NCBI GenBank assembly: GCA_945939115.1
Contig: CAMEVC010000004.1
Coordinates: 43,025-107,024 of the forward strand
From: an uncultured Eubacterium sp.
GTDB taxonomy: Bacteria > Bacillota > Clostridia > Lachnospirales > Lachnospiraceae
DNA length: 64,000 nt
Reading direction: 5' to 3'
Part shown: positions 8,252 through 17,930 of the stretch, one piece after another
Position numbering within the stretch: position 1 is the first letter of the stretch
Layout: each line of letters opens with the position of its first letter
Notes under the pieces: model-generated
Told to the model about the DNA's origin: nothing
Seen by the model: only the letters and a program-made list of their open reading frames with translations
Database searches by the model: none
Translations under genes and position numbers: made by a program

Positions 8252-8476
8252 TATTTATGAGATATATATGTACATATATAGAACATAACATGACCTGAAA
8301 ACATTACATTTCTTTTATTGCTGCGTAGTTTTTGACAGAATACAGATGGTAAATCTTTAATTCTTTGATATAATGTTATCCGAACCTTTTGGGAGAGCAG
8401 CGTGGTTGTTAATTCCGGATTAATTGCATAATGAAGCATAAAAACCCGGATGAATATTTTGATGATGAGGAAAGAG

Positions 8477-9154
8477 ATGAATAAAATCTTAATAGTTGAG
8501 GATGACAAGACAATAAGCCTGGAACTGAAAGAACTGCTTGATAATTCAGGATATAAGGCGATTATAGTTACTGATTTCAAAAATGTATGTGACAGGATAA
8601 TTGAAGAAGATGCAGACCTGGTGTTGCTTGATATCAATATTCCTTATATTAATGGGGAGATTCTTCTTAAAGAACTAAGGACCAGGAGCGATGTGCCGGT
8701 TATTATGGTTACAAGCAGAGATTCAGAGGTTGATGAGGTTCTGTGTATGAGTTATGGGGCGGATGACTATATAACCAAGCCATACAACCCGACAATACTT
8801 CTTTTAAGAATAAATGCTATATTCAAGCGGCTGAATCAGAATGGAAATAGTGACGTGGCAAAATATAGAAATATGGAAATTCTACCCCAGAAAGGTGTTA
8901 TCAGATATAACAATGGGGAAGACGAGATGCTTCTGACTAAAAATGAAATGACAATATTTATGTATTTGTTGTCAAAGAAAGATACAATTGTATCCAGAGA
9001 TGAGCTTATGACTGAGCTTTGGAATAATCAGGAATATCTCAATGATAATGCACTTACAGTTAATATAAGCAGACTCAGGGCCAGATTCAAAGATATAGGT
9101 TATGAGGATGTTATTGAGACAAGAAAGGGACAGGGCTATATTCTTATAGGATAA
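8477..9154 (+). CDS. OmpR-family response regulator, BceR-like
   Basis: The protein has 225 residues. The start at 8477 follows GAGGAAAGAG; an in-frame ATG at 8450 lacks a ribosome site. The receiver domain (about 1-115) has the acidic pair in ILIVEDDKTISLEL, phosphoacceptor aspartate in LVLLDINIPYINGE, and the lysine in GADDYITKPYNP. The C-terminal winged helix (about 130-225) includes LTKNEMTIFMYLLSKK and DELMTELWNN, then VNISRLRARFKDIG. Its partner kinase starts 5 bp later and a BceAB-type transporter follows. By family knowledge such regulators induce the transporter in response to antimicrobial peptides such as bacitracin. A TnACA-N4-TGTAA site upstream of the transporter fits this role. 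Confidence 0.88.
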   Translation: MNKILIVEDDKTISLELKELLDNSGYKAIIVTDFKNVCDRIIEEDADLVLLDINIPYINGEILLKELRTRSDVPVIMVTSRDSEVDEVLCMSYGADDYITKPYNPTILLLRINAIFKRLNQNGNSDVAKYRNMEILPQKGVIRYNNGEDEMLLTKNEMTIFMYLLSKKDTIVSRDELMTELWNNQEYLNDNALTVNISRLRARFKDIGYEDVIETRKGQGYILIG

Positions 9155-9158
9155 ATGT

Positions 9159-10202
9159 ATGAGATTTGGGAAGTATTTTATAGACAGGCTGTATTTATTA
9201 TTCATAGCAGTTGGAATTCTGATAGTGAGCGTTCTGATTATGCTTGCATTTAAGGTTAAGATTGAAGTCGTAGTGACAGTAGGAGTGCTGTTTGTTTTAT
9301 TCTATGTTCTCGAGATTTTAACAGATTTCTTCAGGAAGAAAAGGTATTACGATGAATTGCTTAATAATATCGGCAATCTTGATAAGAAATATCTTGTGCT
9401 GGAAACGCTGAGTGAACCGTATTTCTATGAAGGAAGAATTCTGAATGATGTGCTTCATGATGTAGACAAATCTATGGCGGACAATATTAATACTTACAGA
9501 CGGGGTGCGGAGAGTTTTAAAGAATATGTAGAAATGTGGATTCATGAAATAAAGCTGCCGATATCATCGCTGACTTTGATGCTGCATAATTACAAGGAAC
9601 GGGAAGTTACAGAAAGAATGAACATTCAGGTTAACAGAATTAATAGTTATATTGAACAGATTTTGTATTATGTGCGAAGTGAAAATGCTGAGAAGGATTA
9701 CATAATAGATGACTGCCAACTTTCTAAAGTAATAGCAGGTGTTGCCATTAAGAATAAGGACGATATTTTGGAGAATAACATAAGTTTTCAGGTGTCTGAT
9801 ATAGACAGGATTATCCTTACAGATGCCAAATGGCTTGAGTTTATGATGAACCAGATAATAAGTAACAGTATCAAGTACAAAGACAAGAGCAAATGTGAAG
9901 GCGAAGACGGCACAGAATGTGTTATCAGAGTTTCGGCAAAAGAGGATGATAAAAGTGTAGTTCTCAGTATTTATGATAATGGAATTGGAATAAGCGAATC
10001 AGATTTGCCGAGAGTGTTTGATAAATCCTTTACAGGGCAGAATGGAAGAGAGTATTCTAAGGCAACAGGAATGGGGCTGTACATTGTAAAGAAATTGTGT
10101 GACAAAATGGGGCATGGTATTTCCATTGAATCTGTTAAAGGGGAATATACACGTGTAAATATAGTATTTTATAAAAACGATTTCTATAAAGAGATTGTAT
10201 AA
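9159..10202 (+). CDS. intramembrane-sensing histidine kinase, BceS-like
   Basis: The protein has 347 residues. Two closely spaced N-terminal membrane helices (about 9-30 and 35-55) with almost no extracellular loop are the hallmark of Bce-type kinases, which sense the state of their ABC transporter rather than a ligand. The phospho-histidine lies in MWIHEIKLPISSLTLML (about residue 130), and the ATPase domain shows FMMNQIISNSIKY (N box), YDNGIGI (G1) and ATGMGLYIVKKLCDKMGHG (G2). It is translationally linked to the response regulator just upstream. Confidence 0.88.
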   Translation: MRFGKYFIDRLYLLFIAVGILIVSVLIMLAFKVKIEVVVTVGVLFVLFYVLEILTDFFRKKRYYDELLNNIGNLDKKYLVLETLSEPYFYEGRILNDVLHDVDKSMADNINTYRRGAESFKEYVEMWIHEIKLPISSLTLMLHNYKEREVTERMNIQVNRINSYIEQILYYVRSENAEKDYIIDDCQLSKVIAGVAIKNKDDILENNISFQVSDIDRIILTDAKWLEFMMNQIISNSIKYKDKSKCEGEDGTECVIRVSAKEDDKSVVLSIYDNGIGISESDLPRVFDKSFTGQNGREYSKATGMGLYIVKKLCDKMGHGISIESVKGEYTRVNIVFYKNDFYKEIV

Positions 10203-10214
10203 TAAATTTCAATG

Positions 10215-10228
10215 TTACAAAATTGTAA
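10215..10228. promoter_or_regulatory. BceR-type operator upstream of the ABC transporter genes
   Basis: TTACA-AAAT-TGTAA exactly fits the TnACA-N4-TGTAA inverted repeat described for BceR-like regulators. It lies in the 132-bp gap between the kinase and the transporter genes, about 107 bp upstream of the ABC start. A weak -35/-10 pair (TTGAAC at 10241, GATAAA near 10263) follows it. The positional logic is strong, but the promoter itself is not well defined. Confidence 0.65.
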
Positions 10229-10334
10229 TGTTCCGTAATGTTGAACGAAGGACTATAAGCCGGATAAATGATAAAACAGTTACAGTTAAACGGGATACAT
10301 TTATCTATAAGTCTTAAAGAAAGGAAATGATATT

Positions 10335-11102
10335 ATGGAAACAATACTTAGAATTAATAACATTGAAAAGTATTATGGAAACAAATCAAGTCTTACAAAA
10401 GCAATTGATAATATATCTTTTGAGGTGGGAAAGGGCGAATTTGTTTCTATAATGGGAGCAAGCGGCTCAGGAAAAACGACGCTTCTTAATTGTATATCTA
10501 CAATTGATAAGGTTACCGCAGGTGATATTTATGTGGACAATGAAGATATAACAAAGCTCAAGGGCAACAGGCTAAACAAGTTCAGACGGGAGGAACTGGG
10601 ATTCATATTTCAGGACTTTAATCTGCTGGATACCCTCACTGCATATGAAAATATAGCTCTGGCGCTGTCTATACAGAATACTCCTGCCAAGGAGATAGAA
10701 ATAAGAGTTAAGCAGACAGCGCGGGAACTTGGCATTGAGGATGTGCTAAAGAAGTATCCATACCAGATGTCAGGCGGACAGAAGCAGCGTGTGGCAAGTG
10801 CAAGGGCAATAATTACCAATCCAAAGCTGGTTCTTGCAGATGAACCGACAGGAGCGTTGGATTCAAAGTCTGCAAGAATGCTGCTCGAGAGCTTTAATTA
10901 TCTTAATAAAGAGCTTAACGCCACGATACTTATGGTTACTCATGATGCATTTACTGCCAGCTACGCGGGAAGAGTGATTTTTATCAAGGATGGCAGGATT
11001 TTTAATGAGATACACAAAGGTGACAGTACTCGTAAAGAATTTTTTGATAAGATTATAGATGTAGTAACATTGTTAGGAGGTGATCTTAACAATGCTCTTT
11101 AA
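10335..11102 (+). CDS. ABC transporter ATP-binding protein, BceA-like (MacB/LolD type)
   Basis: This 255-residue ATPase has Walker [13 protein letters not shown] (about residue 40), Q-loop [12 protein letters not shown], signature [15 protein letters not shown], Walker [14 protein letters not shown] and the H-loop VTHD. The FQDFNLLD segment and the FtsX-type partner place it in the BceA/YxdL group, which removes peptide antibiotics such as bacitracin from lipid targets and also signals to the kinase. The start follows AAAGGAAATGATATT. Its last 11 bp overlap the permease gene. Confidence 0.9.
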   Translation: METILRINNIEKYYGNKSSLTKAIDNISFEVGKGEFVSIMGASGSGKTTLLNCISTIDKVTAGDIYVDNEDITKLKGNRLNKFRREELGFIFQDFNLLDTLTAYENIALALSIQNTPAKEIEIRVKQTARELGIEDVLKKYPYQMSGGQKQRVASARAIITNPKLVLADEPTGALDSKSARMLLESFNYLNKELNATILMVTHDAFTASYAGRVIFIKDGRIFNEIHKGDSTRKEFFDKIIDVVTLLGGDLNNAL

Positions 11103-13191
11103 AATTTCATTAAAAAATATCAGGAAAAGTTTTAAGGATTATACTGTTTATTTCTTTACTCTTATTCTTGGTGTTGCGGTATTCTATGTGTTTAATGCTA
11201 TTGGAAGTCAGACCGTAATGCTGAATATAACAAACTCTATGTATGACATTATAAAGCTGATGACTAATATATTATCAGGAGTCAGTGTTTTCGTATCGTT
11301 TATTTTGGGATTTCTTATTATATATGCAAGCCGTTTTCTTATCAGAAGAAGAAATCAGGAATTTGGAATATATATGACTCTGGGGATGAGTAAGAGAAAA
11401 ATATCAATAATACTGTTCTTCGAAACAATGCTTATCGGTATTATTTCATTGGTATTCGGACTGATTCTTGGAACTGTACTCTCGCAGTTTATGAGTGTAA
11501 TAGTTGCCAATATGTTTGATGCGGACATGACTAAGTTTAGTTTTGTCTTTTCATCTAAAGCATGTATTAAAACCCTCATTTACTTTGCAATAATGTATCT
11601 GCTGGTAATGATTTTTAATACATTCAATATAAGCAGATGCAGGCTGATAGATTTGTTAAATGCTGGTAAGAAAACTGAGAAGGTAACCATGAAAAATCCA
11701 ATTCTGTGTTCATGTGTATTCATGGCAGGAGTGAGTATATTATCATATGCTTACTGGATGGTTACAAAAGGGCTTTTTAAGATGAATACTATGGATAAGA
11801 TAGGTATTCCGATAGCTCTTGGATGTCTGGCTACATTTCTGATATTCTGGTCTCTTTCAGGCCTTCTGATAAGGATATTCACAAGTCTTAGGAGTGTATA
11901 TTACAGAGGTGTGAACAGTTTTGTATTAAGACAGTTCTGCAGCAAAATTAATACTACAGTTTTTTCTATAACTGTAATATGTATTATGCTTTTTATAACA
12001 ATAAGTGTATTGTCCGGAGCTCTTTCAATGAAGGATTCACTCCAGGCAGGATTAGATGAGTGTGCCCCTGTTGATGTCCAGCTTAGCAAATGGGATTATA
12101 ATTATCTTAAGGAGTCATATGGAGAGACTGATGGGGATTTATCTGATGTTGATCCGGATGATGTGGAAAGGGTAAGGGCAATACTTGAGGATTCTAAATG
12201 TAATATACGAACTACGCTTGAAAACAACGGCTTTGATGTCGACAAGTACCTTAAAGATATAGTCGAATACAATATATACAGTGCAGGTATTTCTTCGGAG
12301 GACTCGCTGGGCAAGAGTGCGGAACAGGTAAAAGAAATGTATCCAACTATGATACTGTCAGGCGATGAAAGTATTATGAAGATAAGCGATTATAATAAGA
12401 TTGCAAAGCTGTACGGAAATGAAACTTTCAGTCTTAATGAGGATGAGTACATGATAATTGCTGATTATAAGACGATGGCAGATATAAGAAATATGGCGCT
12501 TAAAGCGGGTCAGACCATTGATATTAACGGCAGTACATACAAGCCTAAGTATATTGAGTGCAAGGAGGGATTTGTCGGAATTGCTGCCCAGCATGTGAAT
12601 GATGGCATAATTGTTGTGCCGGATAAAGCAGTTAATGAGGAGCAGCTTTACAGCGTGGGAATGAGCGCTGATTATAAAGCAATGGATAAAAAAGAAAGAT
12701 ATGATATTGAGAATAAACTGAATGAAGCCTTGAAAGGTGTGTATAACAACACCAGTTTTCTTGTTGCTAATACAAGAATCGATATTGCACAGAGCAGCGT
12801 GGGGCTTGGGGCTTTAGTGACATTTATTGCTCTGTATCTTGGAATAATATTTTTTATAAGCAGCGCGGCAATACTTGCATTAAAGGAACTTTCAGACAGT
12901 GCGGACAACAAGGTAAGATATGAGATGTTAAGAAGGATTGGTGTTGATGAGAGGATGATTGACATGGCTCTGTTTAAGCAGATTGGTATTTTCTTTGCAT
13001 TTCCTCTGATACTTGCACTCGTTCATGCAATATTCGGATTGAAGTTTATCAATATACTGTTAAACACCATGGGAATGAGTTCAATGATGGCATCTGTATG
13101 GACGACAGCAGTATTTCTTATTGTAATATATGGCGGATATTTTCTTATAACATATCTGTGCAGCAAGAATATTATCAGACCTCAGAGATAA
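11092..13191 (+). CDS. FtsX-family ABC permease, BceB-like
   Basis: The ATG at 11092 is chosen because AGGAGGTGATC precedes it at ideal spacing, inside the end of the ATPase gene. The 699-residue protein has about ten predicted membrane helices: one near residue 20, three between about 55 and 185, pairs near 205 and 235, one near 285, and three at the C-terminus (about 570-695). A large extracellular domain (about 310-560) is the part that recognises the peptide or lipid-peptide complex and carries the signal to the kinase. The layout matches BceB. The substrate is not predictable from this sequence. Confidence 0.88.
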   Translation: MLFKISLKNIRKSFKDYTVYFFTLILGVAVFYVFNAIGSQTVMLNITNSMYDIIKLMTNILSGVSVFVSFILGFLIIYASRFLIRRRNQEFGIYMTLGMSKRKISIILFFETMLIGIISLVFGLILGTVLSQFMSVIVANMFDADMTKFSFVFSSKACIKTLIYFAIMYLLVMIFNTFNISRCRLIDLLNAGKKTEKVTMKNPILCSCVFMAGVSILSYAYWMVTKGLFKMNTMDKIGIPIALGCLATFLIFWSLSGLLIRIFTSLRSVYYRGVNSFVLRQFCSKINTTVFSITVICIMLFITISVLSGALSMKDSLQAGLDECAPVDVQLSKWDYNYLKESYGETDGDLSDVDPDDVERVRAILEDSKCNIRTTLENNGFDVDKYLKDIVEYNIYSAGISSEDSLGKSAEQVKEMYPTMILSGDESIMKISDYNKIAKLYGNETFSLNEDEYMIIADYKTMADIRNMALKAGQTIDINGSTYKPKYIECKEGFVGIAAQHVNDGIIVVPDKAVNEEQLYSVGMSADYKAMDKKERYDIENKLNEALKGVYNNTSFLVANTRIDIAQSSVGLGALVTFIALYLGIIFFISSAAILALKELSDSADNKVRYEMLRRIGVDERMIDMALFKQIGIFFAFPLILALVHAIFGLKFINILLNTMGMSSMMASVWTTAVFLIVIYGGYFLITYLCSKNIIRPQR

Positions 13192-13255
13192 ACATTTTGA
13201 CAATAAAGCTGACAGAAGGTAGAATGAATACAATAAGGCTAAAAGGAGTGATTGG

Positions 13256-14833
13256 TTGAAGGCTGGATTAATTAGAAAACAACTTAGCTATCAGAATACA
13301 ATCATAAGAGAAAAGATGAAAGAGAAGACAAAGGAGTCTGTCAGTGCGGTTATACCTATCATGCTTATTGTTTTACTTCTTGGGTTTACAGTGGCGCCTC
13401 TTTCTTCGGATATACTTGTTGAATTCATTATAGGAGCCGTGCTGGTTATTATAGGCATGGTGTTTTTTTCTTTAGGGGCGGAGCTGTCTATGACACCAAT
13501 GGGCGAGCGCGTTGGTGGAAGTATGCTCCGCACCAGGAAATTATGGGCTATTGTGGCAATTGGATTCGTTCTGGGCGTAATAATAACCGTCTCAGAACCG
13601 GACCTTCAGGTGCTTGCCGGTCAGGTGGCAGCGGTTCCTAATATGGTTCTTATTATGTCAGTTGCATTGGGCGTGGGCGCGTTTCTTGTGATTGCTTTAT
13701 TAAGAATTTTGTTTGGAATTCCTCTTGCACCACTGCTTTTTGTTTTTTATGCAGCTGTCTTTGTTCTTGCTATGTTTGTACCAAAGGGATTTCTTGCAGT
13801 TGCATTTGACTCAGGGGGAGTAACGACAGGGCCAATGACGGTTCCATTTATTATGGCACTGGGAGTTGGTATCAGTTCTATCCGTAACGATAAGCATGCC
13901 GGAAACGATAGCTTTGGACTTGTCTCCCTGTGTTCTATCGGGCCGATAATTGCCGTTCTTATATTGGGAATGGTGTATAATACAGAGGGGAGTTACAGTG
14001 AGACATCTGTCACTCAGGTAAGTAACTCCGTAGAACTTGGCAGACTCTTTTTATATGAGATTCCGTCATACCTGAAGGAGATTGCAGTTTCGCTTCTGCC
14101 AATAGTTTTATTCTTTGCGGTATTTCAGATTGTTTCACCGAAGCTTAACAGGAAGACACTTATTAAAATATGTGTGGGACTTGTGTATACATATATCGGA
14201 CTTGTGCTTTTTCTGACAGGAGCAAATGTAGGATTTATTCCTGCAGGTAATTATCTTGGAAATGTTCTTGCGTCACTTCCTTATAAGTGGATAATTGTAC
14301 CTATTGGCATGGTGATAGGCTACTTTATTGTAAAGGCAGAGCCTGCTGTATATGTGCTTATGCATCAGGTGGAGGAGCTTACATCGGGAAGTATTTCGGG
14401 TAAAGCTATGCAGATAAGCCTTTCTCTGGGTGTGGCAGTCTCAGTGGGCTTATCTATGATAAGAGTTCTTACGGGAGTTTCTATACTGTACTTCCTTGTA
14501 CCGGGATATGGAATTGCTCTGTTACTTACAATATTTGTGCCTAAGATATTTACAGCAATCGCATTTGACTCCGGAGGAGTTGCATCAGGACCGATGACAG
14601 CTACATTTTTACTGCCGCTGGCACAGGGAGCGTGTCTTGCTGTGGGTGGAAATATTGTGACGGATGCTTTCGGAGTTGTTGCCATGGTTGCAATGACACC
14701 TCTTATAACATTGCAGATACTGGGACTTGTATACAGAGTCAGGAATGGTAAGACAGTTGCATCTGAAAAGCCTGCAACTGCTGTTGCGGATATGTATGCC
14801 GAACTTTCTGATGACGCTATCATAGAGATGTGA
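13256..14833 (+). CDS. DUF1538 integral membrane protein (duplicated domain)
   Basis: The protein has 525 residues and reads from a TTG at 13256 placed six bases after AAAAGGAGTG; no ATG is nearby. About twelve membrane segments form two homologous halves, each containing the DUF1538 signature: AVAFDSGGVTTGPMTVPF near residue 182 and AIAFDSGGVASGPMTATF near 435. The repeated acidic, glycine-rich segment suggests a two-fold pseudo-symmetric transporter or channel. The following gene encodes a P-II-like protein, so activity may be nucleotide-regulated. Substrate unknown. Confidence 0.85.
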   Translation: MKAGLIRKQLSYQNTIIREKMKEKTKESVSAVIPIMLIVLLLGFTVAPLSSDILVEFIIGAVLVIIGMVFFSLGAELSMTPMGERVGGSMLRTRKLWAIVAIGFVLGVIITVSEPDLQVLAGQVAAVPNMVLIMSVALGVGAFLVIALLRILFGIPLAPLLFVFYAAVFVLAMFVPKGFLAVAFDSGGVTTGPMTVPFIMALGVGISSIRNDKHAGNDSFGLVSLCSIGPIIAVLILGMVYNTEGSYSETSVTQVSNSVELGRLFLYEIPSYLKEIAVSLLPIVLFFAVFQIVSPKLNRKTLIKICVGLVYTYIGLVLFLTGANVGFIPAGNYLGNVLASLPYKWIIVPIGMVIGYFIVKAEPAVYVLMHQVEELTSGSISGKAMQISLSLGVAVSVGLSMIRVLTGVSILYFLVPGYGIALLLTIFVPKIFTAIAFDSGGVASGPMTATFLLPLAQGACLAVGGNIVTDAFGVVAMVAMTPLITLQILGLVYRVRNGKTVASEKPATAVADMYAELSDDAIIEM

Positions 14834-14846
14834 GAGGTATGAGGGT

Positions 14847-15560
14847 ATGAGTGATTTATATATGATGGTGACAATATGCAATAGAAAAAATATGTCACGG
14901 TTTGTTAATTTTTACAAAGAGAATAATATAGAAACCGGAAACATATCTCTTGGAATGGGAACAGCGGCGAGTGATGTTCTTGATTATTTCGGACTTGAGG
15001 ATGATGAGAAGGGAATACATTGCTGTCTGGTAACGGGTGATACATGGAGCAAGGTTAAGCGGGGGCTTCAGAATCAGTTGAGAATTGATGTTCCGGGTAC
15101 GGGAATTGCATTTATCATTCCTATTGCAAGTATAGGCGGAAAGAGGGAACTTGGATTTCTTATTGATGGACAGGAGTTTGAGAGAGGAGATGAGAGCACA
15201 TTGAAGGACACAAAGCATGAGCTTATTGTTGCAATAGCAAACTATGGTTATAATACACAGGTGATGAGAGCTGCAGAGGAAGGTGGCGCCACTGGAGGAA
15301 CCGTATTTCATGGCAAAGGTGTAGGAATGAAGAGGGCAGAGCAGTTTTTTGGGGTCTCTCTGGTGTCAGAAAAGGAAATCATTCTTATTGTTGCCAAGTC
15401 ATCGCAGAAAAATGCAATAATGCGTGCTATAATGGATAAGGCCGGTGTGGACAGTAAGGCAGGAACAATTGTGTTCTCGCTTCCGGTCACAAGTACAGCT
15501 GGACTGCGGATTCTTGAGGATACGCAGGATAATGAGGTTAGTGATGAAGACAATAATTGA
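14847..15560 (+). CDS. P-II-like signalling protein (two P-II-type halves)
   Basis: This 237-residue protein contains two P-II-like folds: the first from YMMVTICNRKNMSRF to about residue 100, the second from ELIVAIANYGYNTQVMRAA to the end. The second half has EEGGATGGTVFHGKG, which matches the P-II nucleotide-binding B-loop region. The linked DUF1538 gene lies 13 bp upstream and carries no ATPase of its own, so this protein probably gates or senses for that membrane protein. The same kind of P-II-like protein is known beside transporters. The bound effector (ATP, ADP, cyclic nucleotide) is not predictable. Confidence 0.78.
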   Translation: MSDLYMMVTICNRKNMSRFVNFYKENNIETGNISLGMGTAASDVLDYFGLEDDEKGIHCCLVTGDTWSKVKRGLQNQLRIDVPGTGIAFIIPIASIGGKRELGFLIDGQEFERGDESTLKDTKHELIVAIANYGYNTQVMRAAEEGGATGGTVFHGKGVGMKRAEQFFGVSLVSEKEIILIVAKSSQKNAIMRAIMDKAGVDSKAGTIVFSLPVTSTAGLRILEDTQDNEVSDEDNN

Positions 15561-16743
15561 TTACGAGAAGGATGACAGGAAAAAGGTTCTTCTTGATGTT
15601 AGAGATGAGCAGGAGTATGAGAAGGAGACTTATCCGGGGGCTTTAAACTGGTATTGGGAAGAACTCTCAGATACTCTTAAGAATAATCCGGATCAGTTTA
15701 CACTAAGGTTTTCTAAGGATATACCGGTGTATCTGTTGTGTTATACGGGACTTCACAGTGATGATATTGCAGATGTTCTTGAAGATATGGGATATGAGGT
15801 ATACAGCCTATATGGTGGCTGGGGCGCCTATATGAAGTGGAAGTTCGAGAATTATGTGAAAGATACAGAGGACGAAAGTGAAATTACAGCTAAAGAGCGC
15901 GTGGGAGAGATTGAACGAAGCATTGTAAAAAAGTTCAGAAAGCCTATATGGAGAAAATTCACACAGGCACTTAATGAGTATGAACTTATACAGGATGGCG
16001 ATAAGATTGCAGTCTGTATATCAGGCGGTAAGGATTCAATGCTTATGGCTAAGCTTTTTCAGGAGCTTAAACGCCATGGAAGGAATAATTTTGAACTTGT
16101 ATTTCTTGTGATGAATCCGGGATACAATGACATTAATTATCAGGTTATTCTTAACAATGCGAAGATTCTGGATATACCGATTACTGTTTTCAAGTCAGAG
16201 ATATTTGATACTGTGGCAGATATAGAGGAATCACCATGTTATCTGTGTGCCCGTATGAGAAGGGGATATCTGTACAGCAAGGCGAAGGAGCTTGGATGTA
16301 ATAAGATTGCATTGGGACATCATTATGATGATGTAATAGAAACGATTCTTATGGGAATGTTGTATGGAGCCCAGATTCAGACTATGATGCCTAAGCTGCA
16401 CAGCACGAATTTTGAGGGAATGGAACTTATCAGACCTCTGTATCTTATAAGAGAGGCTGACATTATACACTGGAGGGATTATAATAATCTTGCATTTATC
16501 CAGTGCGCATGCAGACTTACGGAGAGCTGTGCGTCCTGCGGCGGAACGGAGAAGGGTTCTAAGAGAGGCGAGATTAAGCAGCTTATAAAGGAGCTGACGA
16601 AGGTCAGCCCGTATATAGAGAAAAACATTTTCAGAAGTGTTGAAAATGTAAATCTTGATACAGTCATTGCTTATAAACAGCACGGTGTTAAGCATAATTT
16701 TCTGGATAGCTACAATGATAAACAGACTAAGGAGATGGAATAG
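15544..16743 (+). CDS. rhodanese-TtcA fusion, probable tRNA thiolation enzyme
   Basis: The start at 15544 follows GAGGTTAGTG; the 399-residue protein overlaps the P-II-like gene by 17 bp. Residues 1-105 form a rhodanese domain (LLDVRDEQEYEKE; active-site loop YLLCYTGLHSDD with cysteine). The rest is a PP-loop ATPase of the TtcA/TilS superfamily: ISGGKDSMLMAKLFQELKR (about residue 160), cysteines in ESPCYLCARMRRG, GHHYDDVIETILMGML, and later CACRLTESCASCGG. Such enzymes thiolate tRNA cytidine-32 or related positions, and the fused rhodanese could deliver sulfur. The target base is inferred from the family. Confidence 0.82.
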   Translation: MKTIIDYEKDDRKKVLLDVRDEQEYEKETYPGALNWYWEELSDTLKNNPDQFTLRFSKDIPVYLLCYTGLHSDDIADVLEDMGYEVYSLYGGWGAYMKWKFENYVKDTEDESEITAKERVGEIERSIVKKFRKPIWRKFTQALNEYELIQDGDKIAVCISGGKDSMLMAKLFQELKRHGRNNFELVFLVMNPGYNDINYQVILNNAKILDIPITVFKSEIFDTVADIEESPCYLCARMRRGYLYSKAKELGCNKIALGHHYDDVIETILMGMLYGAQIQTMMPKLHSTNFEGMELIRPLYLIREADIIHWRDYNNLAFIQCACRLTESCASCGGTEKGSKRGEIKQLIKELTKVSPYIEKNIFRSVENVNLDTVIAYKQHGVKHNFLDSYNDKQTKEME

Positions 16744-16745
16744 GA

Positions 16746-16928
16746 ATGTCATCACAATATAATTGCGATTATTGTAACAATCTTGTATATGATGAAGAGA
16801 TTGAGGGATATGTGTGTGATGTAGATATGGACGAGGATGACTATGCGAGATTATTGAGTTCATCCTACAAACAATGTCCATATTACCAAAGCAATGATGA
16901 ATATAAGATAGTAAGGCACCAGATGTAA
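16746..16928 (+). CDS. DUF6472 small cysteine-rich protein
   Basis: The protein has 60 residues and starts 2 bp after the TtcA-like stop. Four cysteines are visible (YNCDYCNNLVYDEE, YVCDVDM, and QCPYYQSNDEYKIVRHQM), suggesting a small zinc- or iron-binding knuckle. It matches the DUF6472 family as I know it, which occurs mainly in Lachnospiraceae, often downstream of a TtcA-like gene. An accessory role in tRNA thiolation is possible but only inferred from position. Confidence 0.75.
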   Translation: MSSQYNCDYCNNLVYDEEIEGYVCDVDMDEDDYARLLSSSYKQCPYYQSNDEYKIVRHQM

Positions 16929-16977
16929 AGGCTGAAGATGCCGGTACATCTGTATGAGTATGAGAAGAGGAGAGGGT

Positions 16978-17928
16978 ATGGACGAGAAAAGATATGCTGT
17001 TTTGATTGATGCAGACAATATCTCATCAAAGTATATATCAAGTATTCTGGATGAGATGACTAAATACGGAGCAATAACTTATAAGAGAATATACGGAGAC
17101 TGGACAAGTCCTCAGGCTGGCAAGTGGAAGACAGAACTTATGGAGAATTCCATAACACCTATCCAGCAGTTTCGCAATACAGTGGGGAAGAATGCCACGG
17201 ATTCGACTCTTATCATTGATGCGATGGATATTCTTTATACCCACAGTGTTGATGGTTTCTGTATTGTGTCAAGTGATGGAGATTTTACAAGGCTCGCGAG
17301 CCGTTTAAGGGAATCCGGTATGGATGTTATCGGAATGGGGGAGAATAAGACGCCGCGGTCATTCAGGGCAGCCTGTTCTGTATTTACTGATCTGGAGCTT
17401 CTTCTAGAACAGGAGGATGATTCTTCAGATATCATTGTTAAAGAGAAGCCGAAGAAAGCTCATAATATTATCAGGGTTTCTAAGATTGAGAATGCAATAA
17501 TCGAGATTATCCAGGAGAATGATAATAAGGGCAAACAGACGGATTTGGGAGAAATAGGAAACAGACTTCAGAAGAAGTATTCAGATTTTGATGTGCGTAA
17601 TTATGGTTACAGTTCGCTGTCTACATTTATCAATGAGATGGATGGATTTAAGACAAATAAGGTGAATGATACTGTTCTTGTAAGTCTTAAAGAAGATGAT
17701 AATATTAAGGAACAGGTCGTAAGATATGCAGTAAACAGTGTTAAGAGCAGTGGCATTTCCGGAGTGGAGTTAGGAGCACTGGGACAGAGAATACACAGCG
17801 ACTATCCTAAGTTCAAGGTAAAAGAGTATGGATATTCCACACTTACCAAGTTCATATCAGGAATTAAGGAGCTGCACATTGAGACAAAGGATAACAGAAG
17901 AGTAGTAATGTTAAGAAAGAAGGATTAA
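16978..17928 (+). CDS. NYN domain nuclease-like protein with two OST-HTH/LOTUS domains
   Basis: The start is at 16978 because GAGGAGAGGGT precedes it; the 316-residue protein has an N-terminal NYN (PIN-like) domain (about 1-145) with the acidic residues in VLIDADNIS, STLIIDAMDILY and IVSSDGDFTRLASRL. Two OST-HTH/LOTUS domains follow, near 165-225 (GNRLQKKYSDFDVRNYGYSS) and 240-310 (GQRIHSDYPKFKVKEYGYST). The combination indicates RNA binding with possible endoribonuclease activity. It is followed 2 bp later by luxS, so it is probably in the same transcript. Confidence 0.87.
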   Translation: MDEKRYAVLIDADNISSKYISSILDEMTKYGAITYKRIYGDWTSPQAGKWKTELMENSITPIQQFRNTVGKNATDSTLIIDAMDILYTHSVDGFCIVSSDGDFTRLASRLRESGMDVIGMGENKTPRSFRAACSVFTDLELLLEQEDDSSDIIVKEKPKKAHNIIRVSKIENAIIEIIQENDNKGKQTDLGEIGNRLQKKYSDFDVRNYGYSSLSTFINEMDGFKTNKVNDTVLVSLKEDDNIKEQVVRYAVNSVKSSGISGVELGALGQRIHSDYPKFKVKEYGYSTLTKFISGIKELHIETKDNRRVVMLRKKD

Positions 17929-17930
17929 TA

